Below are positions 39,601-52,500 of a stretch of DNA of 64,000 nt, piece after piece. Both the position numbers and the translations under genes were made by a program. Each line of letters opens with the position of its first letter. Position 1 is the stretch's first letter. Source of the DNA: Nemopilema nomurai (taxonomy: Eukaryota; Cnidaria; Scyphozoa; Rhizostomeae; Rhizostomatidae). The stretch lies in NCBI GenBank assembly GCA_003864495.1, contig ML133474.1, forward strand, positions 598,550-662,549. Reading direction: 5' to 3'. The notes below the pieces were generated by a model, which made no database searches, was not told where the DNA came from, and saw only the letters and a list, made by a program, of their open reading frames with translations.

Positions 39601-42600
39601 TTGATTATCATATCTATCTAGATTACTTGAAAAACAACACAGAAAATGAAATGACAGGCTCTTGCTTTTAATCAATCTGACAAAACACTAGTACTAGTAA
39701 TATAGAATAAACTGTCCATTATGACAATGAATCACATTATATTTTACACCATTTTGCATGCCCAGACTAACATTGTGGTGCACAATATACTTACATGACC
39801 CCAGCAAGCTGCAGCATGAATTGGTTGCCAACCATCTTTGTCAGTAACATCCAACTTTGCCCCATTGTCCAGCAGGAATTCTATTACATCTATGTAGCCA
39901 TTGGCTGCCGCTATGTGCATCTGTAACAAAGTATATACAGTTTTTGAGAAATTGCCAGAAGCTTCTCACTCAACATCAAAAACAAAGATAGAAGTCATAG
40001 ATTGACAAAAAAATTCCATCCTTTGCACATTAGGAATCCTCCTCTTTTCACAAATTTGGTGTTGTTGCGGTGTTGGAATTACCAGAATTTGATTTCATAG
40101 ATATATCCATAAATTTTGACTTTTCTAAAAATTAGTCAGCTAAAGATTTAACACTGGTTTTATTAATTGTTTCACCCAATTATTTCTCATCTATTTTATC
40201 ATGTGTTTCACATTCATTAATTATTGCTGCTTTCCTTAGCTTTGCATACAAAATAAAAACATAAGTAGAAAAATTAACTATGTATGCATGTGACCACATG
40301 TATTTAATAAAACATATTCATTGTTGGACACATGTATAAAATATCAAAATTTGTTTGATAAACTAAATCAAATGAATTTGTAAATTTAGAAATTGTGTAC
40401 TTAAAACATCTTACTGCTGTAGCTCCAGTTTCATCTTTAAGATCAAGATCTCTGCCTTTTTGGACACTATCACGCAAATCCAGCAACATCTCTTCTGCAA
40501 CTGCATTGCGGATGCTTTCCAGCTGTTCTTCCGTATATCCTATATGAATTATTGAAAAATTACAACAGTTTAAAACGAAAAACTTGGCAAGCATTGCACA
40601 AAGGAATGGTGGATCTAATAAATAATTCCAGGGACAAATCCATATTTTGAGCTTTTACAGGCAAGCAGAATGTAATAAGGGATACTCAATAGGGGTCAAA
40701 AGACACAGATTGGAATTTCAAAGTTTTAAGTCATTTAGGTATATTGCTACCAAATTCTATGAACGTTTTTGAATAAGCTTCGAATAAGCTTCAAAAAGGT
40801 GTCATGTCAGATGTATTTTCCAACAGAACATCAAATTACTGAATAAATTGCAAATCATTTGAACACATCTTTTAGGCTCTTTTAGTGTACTTTGTAGCAA
40901 TACTATTCACGATAATATTTGCCATGATAATAAAATTCTTGAATGTCAATACTAACTTCAATGCAAAGCATACCATCACATTATGGTGACTTCCACATTA
41001 CCAAGTTGAGCTTGTTAATTTCAGCAAAATGCTTTGCATATACTTACAAGAAACATGAAAATATTGTATCAGAAAATTTTGACGGAGGCCAAACTATTCT
41101 CATAAACCCAACAATCTAATTACAAAGCCAGACAAAGACCTATATTTTTTATTAAGGGTGTATTCCCTAGTTCTTTAAAATTTGAGACATACCTTTCTTA
41201 GTCATGGCATTGTCTAGAAATTCTTCAATTTCTTCATTGTCATCGACAAGATCGATTGGCATGTTTCCATCAGCATTGATCGCAACTAGGTCAGACCCAT
41301 TGTCACTGAGAAACCTCACCAAATCAAAATTCCCACATGCAACTGCAGCATGCAGAGGTGTCCATAAATCAGCATCCTTGACATTAAGGTTCGCACCTCC
41401 CTCCACAAGAACATGCACAACATCTTCGCAATCTTCAATAATGGCCTAGAATGAACATGGTTGAATATTTTTATACATAAAATGTTGCAAATTTATATTT
41501 CTTAGTTAAAAGGCAGTATTTTATTTACAGGAGAAATTGAAAACCAAGTTAGTAATCTGTGTCAGTATAGTAACCATACCTACTTTAAGAGCTTCTTATC
41601 AGTCTTAAGGCTAAAATATTTTCAAATGATGGCACCAAAAAATTAGCTTTAATAATAAACTGAGGGCATCATAAAGAACAGCAAGCCACAGTACACAATT
41701 TTTTAGACACAAAATTCATTCACAATAATTGGTTCCAAGTTCCCTATAAATTAAAGCAAACCCAAGGCATATATGAAAATATTTAAAGTTCATATTTAAA
41801 GCAATACTATTTGAAAATTTGAAGAGTACAATTTTTGGTTACAAACAAAGATAATTCATTTCACTGCTGATAAAAAAATTTCTTTGGATTAAGAGAAATT
41901 ATGGAGAACATTGGTTATAAATCAAACAATTTACTTAGGATTAACCACAATAAATTTAGCTTCAGTTAGCCCATGCAAATCCTTGTATAAACTTTTTGAA
42001 ATATAAGCACACCTGGTGTAGAGCACTCAATCCGTCAAGGTTCTGTAAGTCTGGACTTATTCCTTCTTTAATTAGTCTTGTTACTGAAAATTTCAAAAAA
42101 TGCCAACTTTAGTCATTGAAAAACAATGTCATATCAAGGCAATATATTTAAGCATTTAACATGAAATCATTTGCCAGGAACCCGGGCAACAACAGGGAAC
42201 ATTTTGCATTTTATTTTTATCTCATAACTTCTATTTTCAATATCTTTTGTCATTCTACTGCTATGCAAGAAATGAATTGTTTATCTGTGCATCTTCCCTG
42301 TAATCTTTTATTGGCTGTAATCAAACATGCACAAGCAAATATGAAAAATGTATAGATAAGGGAACCCAAATATGGAGGGAGGAGTTTGCAGTCCCATCCA
42401 CATTATAACAATGCACACTAGAGTCATCAGGTACCAGAATATTCTAGGGCAGTAAAACATTTACACAAGCACCAGTTGAAAGATAATAGAAGTGGGAATT
42501 TCAATAACAACAAGATATTGAGCAATGTTTATCTAATGAAGACCTGAAATGACCAAGATAAAAATTAATGGTGCCCAAAAATCTCTGTTGTGTTTATGAA

Positions 42601-44125
42601 GAGAGGAAAAGTTAGAAATGATGATGGAATCAGTTTTAGCTCCACAACCCTATGCGCCAAGAACAAAAACTCAGCAAAATAATATTAACCAGGGCGTATT
42701 TATTTTCTAGACATTTATTGAATTGATATATCTCAAATACATCATCTTATAAAAAAGGAATAAAAAAGAATCAATGATTATCAAGCAAATCTTTGAAATT
42801 TAGGAAACCAGAATCACAGTTCACATTGAAAATTAACTCTCAAACTCTACTTTTCATTAATTCACATTGCAAAATTTCAATGGATCTACCATTGAAGATT
42901 TCAAGATTCAGAATTTTCAGCTTGCTTAAAAACTCAAACAGTTATACAAAGTCATGGTATTTAAAGAAAACATGCAGGATGCAGCCTGCCATGTAAAATT
43001 AGTTCAGTCCCATTACAAAAAGGAGAACAGTTTTTAACAGATGAATAGCCTGCTATGTAAATAATAAAATTTAAACATAAGTGCTTAATAGTTTTTGACT
43101 TGCTGCAAATTACACATAAATGTTGTATTCAAATGTTTTTAGGAACTTCAGGGTATGGACAAATATGTGCCAAAAGCAACTGGCAATATCACCCTTAAGA
43201 GGTCCAAACCTAAAGAGCAAGAGCATTATTTTATCAAAATAATGCTCTTTCCAACATTTTTAACAAGAAGCAGACTTTTCTTGCTTCTCTAGAAAACCCT
43301 TGAAAGAAACAATTCAATATTCTGAACATGAAACCCGCCCCTTCCATTCTAGACAACAACAGACATTCTTTTCCAAACAAATTTTAGCACATATTCTAAA
43401 CGAAGACAAACAATTAAAAAGGTGTCCTTTGTTTCCTTGCAGGCAAATTATATGTGTTTCAATTAAATTAATGACTGTTTTAGATAATGGATTACTGTAA
43501 TTTTCGTGTAAATCGCACATTTTCCTTACAAAGCAAGGTTCGTACTTTCCTCAAACGGAAGCCGCCGTTTGCACCTAAAAAACTCAACTAGCTATTGCAG
43601 TCTAGTTCAACTTTTTTTAACTGGTGCCAAAGCACAACTGAATAGCAGAAAGAAACAGTTCAATACGTTATAACAAAGTGATATCCTATACTCTGAAGCA
43701 TTCGCATGGTACCCAGGATATTTGCAGTTTGTAAACGTGGTGTGTGTTGTGTTGGTGTCGGGGAACGGACACAAAAATTTGGCTTGAGATATTTTAGACG
43801 AAAAGATGTTGAATTAACCTGTTGAAATAACATTTAGGCACGTATTTTACAGAGGTGTCAAGGGTTTTCAGAAATACATACCTTCCTCGGCATCATTTCT
43901 GGCGGATGCCTCGATCAATGTAGTGCTGTCCTCAAACCTTATAGGTTTTCCCTTATTTGCCTTTCGAAGGGGTGGAAATAATTCCTCCGATCTTTGCACT
44001 TTGCTCCATCTGTCTAACTGTGAAAGCCGGCGCTTCTTTGCTGCCTTTAATCTTTCTTCTGCAGATAGCTTTTCCAACCTTTCTAGCTCGGCGACGAGTT
44101 CTTCGTGTTCATCCTCTACAGTCAT
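36638..44125 (-). CDS. PPP1R16: Protein phosphatase 1 regulatory subunit 16-like (MYPT3/TIMAP family)
   Basis: This subunit targets and regulates PP1 catalytic subunit at membranes. Exons: 44125-43882, 42083-42013, 41445-41193, 40539-40415, 39920-39795, 39433-39358, 38694-38589, 38319-38205, 37939-37591, 36846-36638. Phases agree and give 557 residues; human TIMAP is about 567. Residues 1-50 are a charged coiled segment (ERLKAAKKRR). KPIRF at 60-64 fits the RVxF PP1-docking motif. Ankyrin repeats follow from about 70 to 300, with landmarks ASARNDAEE, PDLQNLDGLSALHQ, WTPLHAAVACG, INADGNMPIDL, IAAANGYIDVIEFLL and DGWQPIHAAACWGH. The tail is disordered and ends in KKCCTIL, a CAAX box predicting prenylation at Cys554; a final Leu favours geranylgeranyl. 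Family members end in CAAX boxes, and together with ankyrin order this separates it from MYPT1/2. I cannot choose between 16A and 16B; it may precede their split. Confidence 0.94.
39183..39307. repeat. 48-bp tandem repeat, 2.6 copies
   Basis: An AT-rich unit starting GAGATTTTGAACAAAAATAA is repeated twice in full and once in part in the PPP1R16 intron just downstream (minus strand) of the exon ending at 39358. No coding signal is present. Confidence 0.9.
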
Positions 44126-46591
44126 GACTGATTGTTAACAGAAGGTATGTTAGGCCCTGGCCAACTTCCCCTTCTTGGCGCACAAGCTGAGCAATTTTAT
44201 CTTGGGATATCACCAGTCATGTAACACATTCAACGATATGGGATCTACTGAAATCCCAGATTTCCAGTGGTTCAGTTGGGAATTAATAATTCACTGCTGT
44301 AACGAATAGCTGGTAATCGGAAATAACTCTTTATGAATTCCTATTCGTCAGCCACACTGAGAGAACACATCCAGCTCCGGCTCACATTATTTTACGAAGA
44401 GTTGTGCTCATAAATAACGAAGTTGTCTTCATCAGCTAACTTTCATGCTGAAATTTCTGGAATACTTCCGATAAATTAGTGGTGAACGCCAATATAAATG
44501 AATTTGACACTAGTCCTATCCATGCCTATCATAATGACACCAAAACAGTCTCCCAGTCTGGGCTTACTTCACAACGAGGGTTGGGCAACTGAAGAGGAAA
44601 TACGTCATTTTGCGGCTCGTGCTCGCCAATGTTGGCCACTCATTTCTTAACCACACTGCCGTCAACGGGCCACCAATTGTTGATTGGCGTTCAGTAATGA
44701 ACTTGAATGTGTCTCCTTTATATTTGAATAAAGTTGCATAACATAATGGCGTGATATATTTTAACCCATGCTTTTAAAAAGCTAATATTTTAGCCTTGTT
44801 ACTCACTTGGGTAGAAAATTTGCAGCCCCCAACAACGCCCCTACACCCATGACAATCAAAGTTGTACTTTTTCTCTATTGGGAAGTGTAACCAACATTAG
44901 GGTTGCTTCTTCAAAATGCTAAGTATTTATGCACAAATAATATTGTGTGAAGATTGTAAAAATCTCAGTGGCCTTCTATAATTCAGTTTTTCAATATGAA
45001 ACCTTGCATACGATCAGTGAGTAAGACTCGAAAATGTCATTCCCAGAACGTTTTATGGCAACGTTTGCTGTTATTATTATTGATTCCAATGAAGCGTGAT
45101 ATTATGTGGTTTGGGGTTATTCGGGTCTTTTTAACGACATTTTATCAACTAATTGGTTCCTTTAACCTTCTTAACAAAAAACCACAATGTCTGAAAAGAT
45201 AATTGAGGAATTTTCTAGAAAAAAACATCGAAAGGTGAAGAACTTGCTTCAGAAAATACAGTGATTTTGCAAGCTTTTCTTTTTCCTCCTTGAGCTAGCA
45301 ATTCTACTTTCATCATCAGTTTAAGAATAGCAAAGAGCTTGGAAATAGGGCCTAAGTCACATGAAAACTTGACCCATAATACAAAATGTTTCTAGAACAT
45401 GTGAAAGTTATCTAACATGGCCTAAGACATTTACAGCTAGCTAGTTTACTAGCCGACAACTCGCGTTCAAAAATTATATCAGCGCAATGAAATCACATTT
45501 CGCTTGATGCAATGAAATATTTCTGGATGGTTTGCGAGGCGGACATTCCAAGAAAGTCTAGGCTTCATAACAGGGAGACAAGGCAACGAGGCTGGGTGGA
45601 AGAGACAACACATAAATGCAAGGAAGCGACAATGATAATTTGGTAATACAAAAACGTTACCATATTGCGTCATAAACGGTTGCTTGGTTACATATTCACA
45701 CTGCTGAAGGCGTACTTTGTAGCAAATACTCAAGAATAGATGACAATGGAACAGGAAAGGCAAAATATATTACAGCGTTTATTTAAGAAACGGATAACAG
45801 ACCCGAACTGCGAGACTGAGGCAGTCAAAGTTATGTTTAATTTCTTCTAGTCCTCTAGTTAATAAGACACGTTCATCTATAGTTTACACTTCTAAAGTTC
45901 AATTGTTAGGTGTGGGTCTTAAAAACATTCAAAAAGAATTACTTATCGTATGTAGCTTAAGTGAACAAAAAATTCTCAAATTTCTTTCTGTTGCATCTGG
46001 CTGTACTCGTTTGCGCATCCCCATTTGCTCAAACAGGAAACATTCTCTGCTAAATTTTTAAATTCCTAATGGTCGGAAATTCAACAAATCACTGGGACCT
46101 AACGTGTGAGTGGAGTCAGTGATAAAAATGGATTTTAAGGAACCATCTGTTTGTGTCGTCTTTGGAAAACATATCAATTCTAGCAGCATTCCTGGCTATT
46201 TTGTGAATTTAGGCTTCTCAAAATTGAGAAAATAGTGAAGTTTGATGATTTCCAAAGTATAAGACAGATTTGGAAACGGGTTAAAAGATTAATCAGCATA
46301 AAAGCTGCCTGCTTTTGCGAACCCTAGAAACGCACTGGTATTAATGTTGACCTCTCGCTTTCTAAGAATGGCAAGTTAGGAAAAGTAAACAGAAAGCAGA
46401 TCAAAACTCTCCGAACTTTTGCAGGATGACTAATACCACCTAAAACCTTTGAATATAACATACCGGGCATTGCCTATTTGGGGAACAGCATTATCACTGG
46501 AGAACAGTATCAAATGGGTCTATAACAAGATGGCGGAAAAATGAAAGCCCTTTTCGGGAAGTTGGACTGCCCAATCATACTATTTATGCCG
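44126..46591. other. Intergenic region between PPP1R16 start and NEK11 stop
   Basis: No convincing gene was found. The part near 44126 should contain the PPP1R16 promoter; near 44660 there is a CCAAT on the plus strand. The part below 46591 should be NEK11 3' UTR, with a minus-strand AATAAA at about 45784-45779. A short plus-strand frame at about 46129-46240 (beginning MDFKEPSVCVVFGKH) followed by broken frames may be the remains of an inserted gene or mobile element, but I could not identify it. Confidence 0.4.
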
Positions 46592-49500
46592 TTATCTCGA
46601 CTGGCTGACAATTTCTTCTTGTTTCTCTAAGAACAAGAGTTGGTCGACTAGAAAACAGTCACGTGGTTTGTCTACAAGATTGCGCAATCCATCCATAATT
46701 GATTCTTCGCTCAGAAGAGACTCTTCCGATTCGAATCTGACTTTGTTTAAGTAATCGTAGGCCCTGAGAAAGCCTTCTTTGCCAAGGAGACGAATGCATT
46801 CACTGCAAGTTAATTTCAGACTTGAGCTTGTGAGCAAAAATGATTTAAGTACAAATGGATTTCAGCCAATGGACTTAAAGACAAAACTTGGCACCTAAAC
46901 CTGGAAAAAACGTTTGACTACATGGAAGTAAGGCAAAATTCAATATCAATTGTGCTGCCTTGGTAAAAAATCTTTTCAATTACACAAATTGTATGGCATG
47001 CATTCATGAATATAAATGGCATGGATATAAAAAATAAAGTGGATATAAAATTGCTCTTCTCAGCTTGTCCTTAATTTGCAGCTCTAAAACTAGCCTTCAC
47101 TACAGAAATAACCAGTAACAATGAATGAGTAAATATTAGCAATCAATGTTTGCGTATAAGATGACATCAAGCAAAAATATGCTAGAAAGGATGGAAAGCT
47201 TGGCTGTTGTCTGTTGTCATGACGCCGAAGTGCACTGAAGCGAGACCAGCCTCTTAATGAACAAATAAAAGTTTGTCGGCCTACCAACGCAGAGATTCTA
47301 TCTTCTGGCTTCTGATCATACTCGCCGAGCAGCTGTCGTTGAAATCTTCCGTTCCAATATCTGAGTCGTTAATGGTATCCTTGAGTTCCAAGGCATCATT
47401 CATTCGCTCCATAAGATCAGAATACTCGTCATCCGAGTCTGATTCCGACAGTGAGCTCCCGTCGTCCTCAAATTCATCGACTTGAGAGTAATACGTGTTT
47501 GCTAGCTCTTCGTCTTCGGGTATCTCGGAGACGGTCGTGAAGTCAAAGGCGTCTGCGGGGCAGAATGTTTATTCAGTTGTGTTTGGAGGCATTTAGCCGG
47601 AATGTGCGCTAAAGTGTCACACTAATTCATTGACTGAATACGTGAAAAAGTTATGAATGCATGTCAGCTTGATTTCAAAGCAAATTAGTCTTTTCAAACA
47701 GGCAGTTCTACAGTTCCAAATGAAACTGTTATCGTTCAGTGTAATAATGCATTAGAAGTGCAAGCTGAAATTTGAAATCCTTTACCAAATGTAGGCTAAA
47801 ACATGACTGAAAATTGATACTAAACAGCGTCTTCCGTATTGAAGGATAATGCACTAAACAGCTCAAACTAAAATGAATTGACAAATTTTCAGGTCTTCGA
47901 TAACTAGACCAGTGTCTAAAGTACCATGAAATTTTGAATAACTGAATTTTGATTGTATCAACAAATACTGTAGAATGAGATGAAGTTCTCTAAATCAAAA
48001 TCCTTTCTAGTCCAATGTTATCCCTTAACTATTAAACATCAGAACAGTCACAAGGTATTAAAAACTTCCATACAAAAATCTCTCGTAGCAGATACTTGAC
48101 CAAAATTACACGGACATAGACTTGTTTAAAAAGCAAATCCTTATTCATGAACGACTTAGAACCGTATTGAAACAGAGGTCATTTGCTGAATGAAAAAACA
48201 ACAGCAAAAAGCCCCTGCAGTGCTTTCACTTTTAAGGTTTAAGGTAAAAGATATTGGTCATCGTGAATTATGAGCCCATGTCTCCGATAAACGAAATAGA
48301 CATGGATTGCACTTTCAGGTCTGTGTACTATAACCATACATTAACCGCAGCGTAACCTCAAGACAGTAATAACGATAGTTTAACAAACCACATCTACAAA
48401 CAGATTGTGCATAGTCTGCTAACGTATAACTAGATTAGAGACTGTTGGACGTCCAAACAAATTTCGAGAAACTTACGGGCGTCCAAACAAAGTTATGTTG
48501 CTGAGACGTGAGAGTTGGAATTTATTTTCTAATAAGGAAACTTTTTAGTACTGTTCAATTTTGAGTTATTTTAAAATTCGATGCAAAACTGTCACATTAC
48601 AAAGTTGGGGCCAAAAGCGCCAGACTTGGCCCGCTTCCTGGGATTAGCATCAGGAAATGCAAATCAATTTCTCAGGAGATGAAGATGAAATAAAAATATT
48701 CACCTTTAGTTGAATCTTCCTCGTCTGATGTGTGAATTGTTGGAGAGAAGATTTCGTCCGTCGACAAAAATTCTGTCCTTGGTTCTGAAGAGGTATTTGC
48801 TTCGTCTGTCCATTCGATTGCAGCATTCACAGTGCTCTGAGGGTTAATTCAAGTTTAATTAACAAGGGTGCAACTTGTAGCCTGCCCATTCTCCATTCAT
48901 AGAAAAATAAGCAAAATACCTGATTTTCCGCAGAAGTGCGATCGGCTGTAAGTTTTCAACGAGGAAAACAAAGTACAATAAAGAAGCATCGCTATCGCAA
49001 GCTTCGTTAATCTGTAATTGGAACACTGTGCTTAGCTATTTAGATCACAATTAAAACAAAATTATCATCAAGATTCCATAATAACAGACGCCAGGGAAAG
49101 TTTCACGAAATCAAGAGGAAGAAAAGTAAAAAAATTTTGATGCATGGGAAATGATCCTATTACACTGATCCATTCCAATTGCTAGTAGCATCAGCGTAGT
49201 ATGAAAAATCTTCCTATCCGAATGCTTGAACAAATCACAGTGAACTATTTCAAATGACTTGCCTGTTTATGCTTAACTTCGGAGTATCTTTGCCTACTTT
49301 CGCGGTACGAAGACGCAGTGATTTGACTGGAAAAAGAGACATGATATCAGCTTCAAATTGCATCCATGATCAAGTAAAAGTCAACAATAAATTGAATTGT
49401 AATAAACATGAGTTGTCTAGAGAAAAACTAAAGGTCCATCCATATCATTTAAAAATCTACACTTGATCAAATGAAAAAAGCAGCCAAGCAGTGGCATCTT

Positions 49501-52500
49501 AAGTGAGCCACGGTCGAATGCATGCGCCAATACTCTTCTCATTACATCATCAGCAGGTCAATAAATTAGTAAAAAAAGAAAGCCCTGTGTAAAAATGTTG
49601 AACTAAAATGAGCCAGCACAATTGTGGACTTTCAAAAGCCGACTGCGATGACCTAAAAGTGGCAGATCATTGGCCAGGTCACTCTCCTTGAAGAAAGCAG
49701 AATCTAAGCAGTCAACGAATTAGGCAATAAGTTACTATCCTGATCCTTAAGTTACTATCCTGATCCTTGAGTTACAGTTGCTTGACATGACTCGAATGCG
49801 ATGCGAATCTCATTCACTTTCAAATCTCATCATCAAATCTCATCATACAACCAACACAAATACCTGACTCTTCTGGCTTCAGCATCTCCCTTTTCCTGCT
49901 TGCGTCGCTTCAACCGTTCACTGCAAGATATGAAAATAGATTAGTTCGCTGTAATGAATCGAGATCAAGTTATCAAACGGCCTGCATTTAAACACTCATT
50001 TAGTAATACAAAGATTTTTATAAAGTTTACAATAAAAGTACCATCAGCCGGACTTGGCTAATACACGTTAGAATAAGCGAATAAGCGAAATAATATAGCG
50101 GGAATAAATCACAAATATCTGGTTCTATTTCAGACAAGCTGTCTCAAGTTAGGCTTAGCCTTGTCCGTGGTGAACTTTAAGAATCTTTGGTGCAAACTCA
50201 CAAACGTCGTGGTAAACTTTCAGATACATTATAAACATTATACATTATAAACACGGGCGAATACGTACAGATAAGTCAGGCATATTGTAAAAGGTTTAAG
50301 GCCTAATGTTCAAATCATAATTTGCAATAATCCAATAACCAACCCCGGCGTCATTGGTCTGAGTTCTTCAGCATTCTTTTTGGATGGCTTATTTTTCCTA
50401 ACACTCACAATATCTCCCTTCTTGGCAGATTCCGACCTAAAGCAAGAAAGAGAGAAAAGATTATACCGGAAGGACAAAAGGGTCCTGTTTGAAGGCACTC
50501 TCTAGCCATGAAGCAACTGAAAACAGAGTTTGCGCATCTGGTTTCAAGACTAAATAGAGAAATGAAGAAAACAGGGAAAAAGACAAGAAGAAGATAGTTT
50601 TCTATTTACTAAATCAATCAAGTAATCAGCCTTTAACCTGAAAGTACTATCGAGAAGACTTAAGCAATGGAGATGTATGATTTTAAAATAAAAACATATA
50701 GGATGCTTTTGCTTCGAGATGTTGCTTAACCTTGCCTCATTGTTTACTTGCATATGATAAAAGACACATCAAGGCATACAAGTATCTTTTAAAAGCTAGT
50801 CAACTTCATTCATAGGCCCGGAAAGGCTGGAAATTTTTTTAAGGCATTATATTGCTCTACAAGCCCAAGCGATTCATATGATATAACAAAAGTTGCATTG
50901 AAATATTTCGAAGTCAATCTTACAAGAAAGCTGCGATAGCTTTTGACTCTTTGTCAACACTTCTTTCCTGGCGAGTTTTATCGTTTATTTTCGTCTTGAG
51001 TTTCTAGAAGAGTGAGTTTATGCTCACGAACAATAACATTCTCTACATTCTGTGCTAAAGACAATGAAATTTTGTAAGCGAGGTAAAACTTTAAATCAAC
51101 CAACATTGGCAAAAGCTGGAAATAGACAGCGCCGGGTCAATACCACCAAAACACCGAACAGAAGTGACAAAATCCAATGTCTTTGCGTATGTCATTAAAT
51201 AAGTTTTATAAACATAAATTCCATCTGTTTCATTGCTACTGTTGTTGCTGCTGCTATTATTGCTGCTTTTGAGTTGCTGCTGCTGTTTGAGGTGAGGCAA
51301 AGATTCTAAATTCTACCGATGGACCAATTTGGCACAATCACGACCATTGCTAGAACCATCACAGGAATTTGTAAATCTCATTGCTAGCAGTTGCCTACTT
51401 TTTCACGATCGTTAACTATATTGTCGATTGTCATAAAAAGCTACCACGTCACAGGCTCCAGATAACAACCAATGTCACTAATGATGACCTGTTTCTGCTG
51501 TTCCTTTTGTTGTTGATGTTGTTCGTTTGCTGTCTGTCTTCACTAACATTTGCCAACTGATCAAAACATGTATTCTCACATTTGAAGCTAAATGACCATC
51601 ATTGAGAGGTAAGTCATTTAACAACCTACCTCAAGATGCTTCATAAGAAACGGACTTTTTAAAAGCTCTTTGGCGGATGGTCTTTTCTTGGGATCTTTGC
51701 TGACCGTACTATAGCAACGAGAGGAATGAATGCATCAAGTTGTCTAAGTAAAAAAGACCACTAATATTTTAAGTGGAAAGCATTGACCCTTAATTTCAAC
51801 GTTAATTGCTAAATATATTAATACTTCTAAGTGGCAATGATAAGTAAGAAAGTTATTCAGACGGAGAGAAATGACTACCCCAACTTCCAAACGTAGACGA
51901 AATATCAACTATTTGTTAAATGCAATGCGATACCTTAGGTAAATACGACAAAGTTCTGGAGAAGAATATTTCGCCAAAGATGGTGGATCATTCTGAACAA
52001 TCTTGAACATCACTCCCATTAGATTCTACGAGAATGAAAAGAAGAATTGATATATTAAAGTGGTGAGAGGCAGCGTTACCTATGTCCTACGTCAATGGCA
52101 AACTGCCAATACCTATCTAGACAGTAGGGCTTCCAGCCTGGAGTCAAACATGTATCCTTCTGTAGGTGCTGAGCCATAATGACGTGAGAGATCTTCAGGC
52201 ATAATGACAAAGATCCCCAACAAATGCTTGAATCTTGATAGCAAATAATAGTAAACACGCTCTTTGGGCAAAAAAATACGACTAACTGATAACACAAGCT
52301 TAATCAATCAAACAACCAATTGAATTGACATTGCAAGAGCCCACCCATCTAAAAAGTCAGTAACCCCAATAGGGAATGCCATTGAGTTGGTGATTAACAG
52401 AAGTTACGGAAAGTTATCAACTGTCATTACTAACTGAAAAGTTATTAAATTTTAAAGTAATTAAAATTCCTTTCAAGCTATTAACATACAGAAAGTCTAC

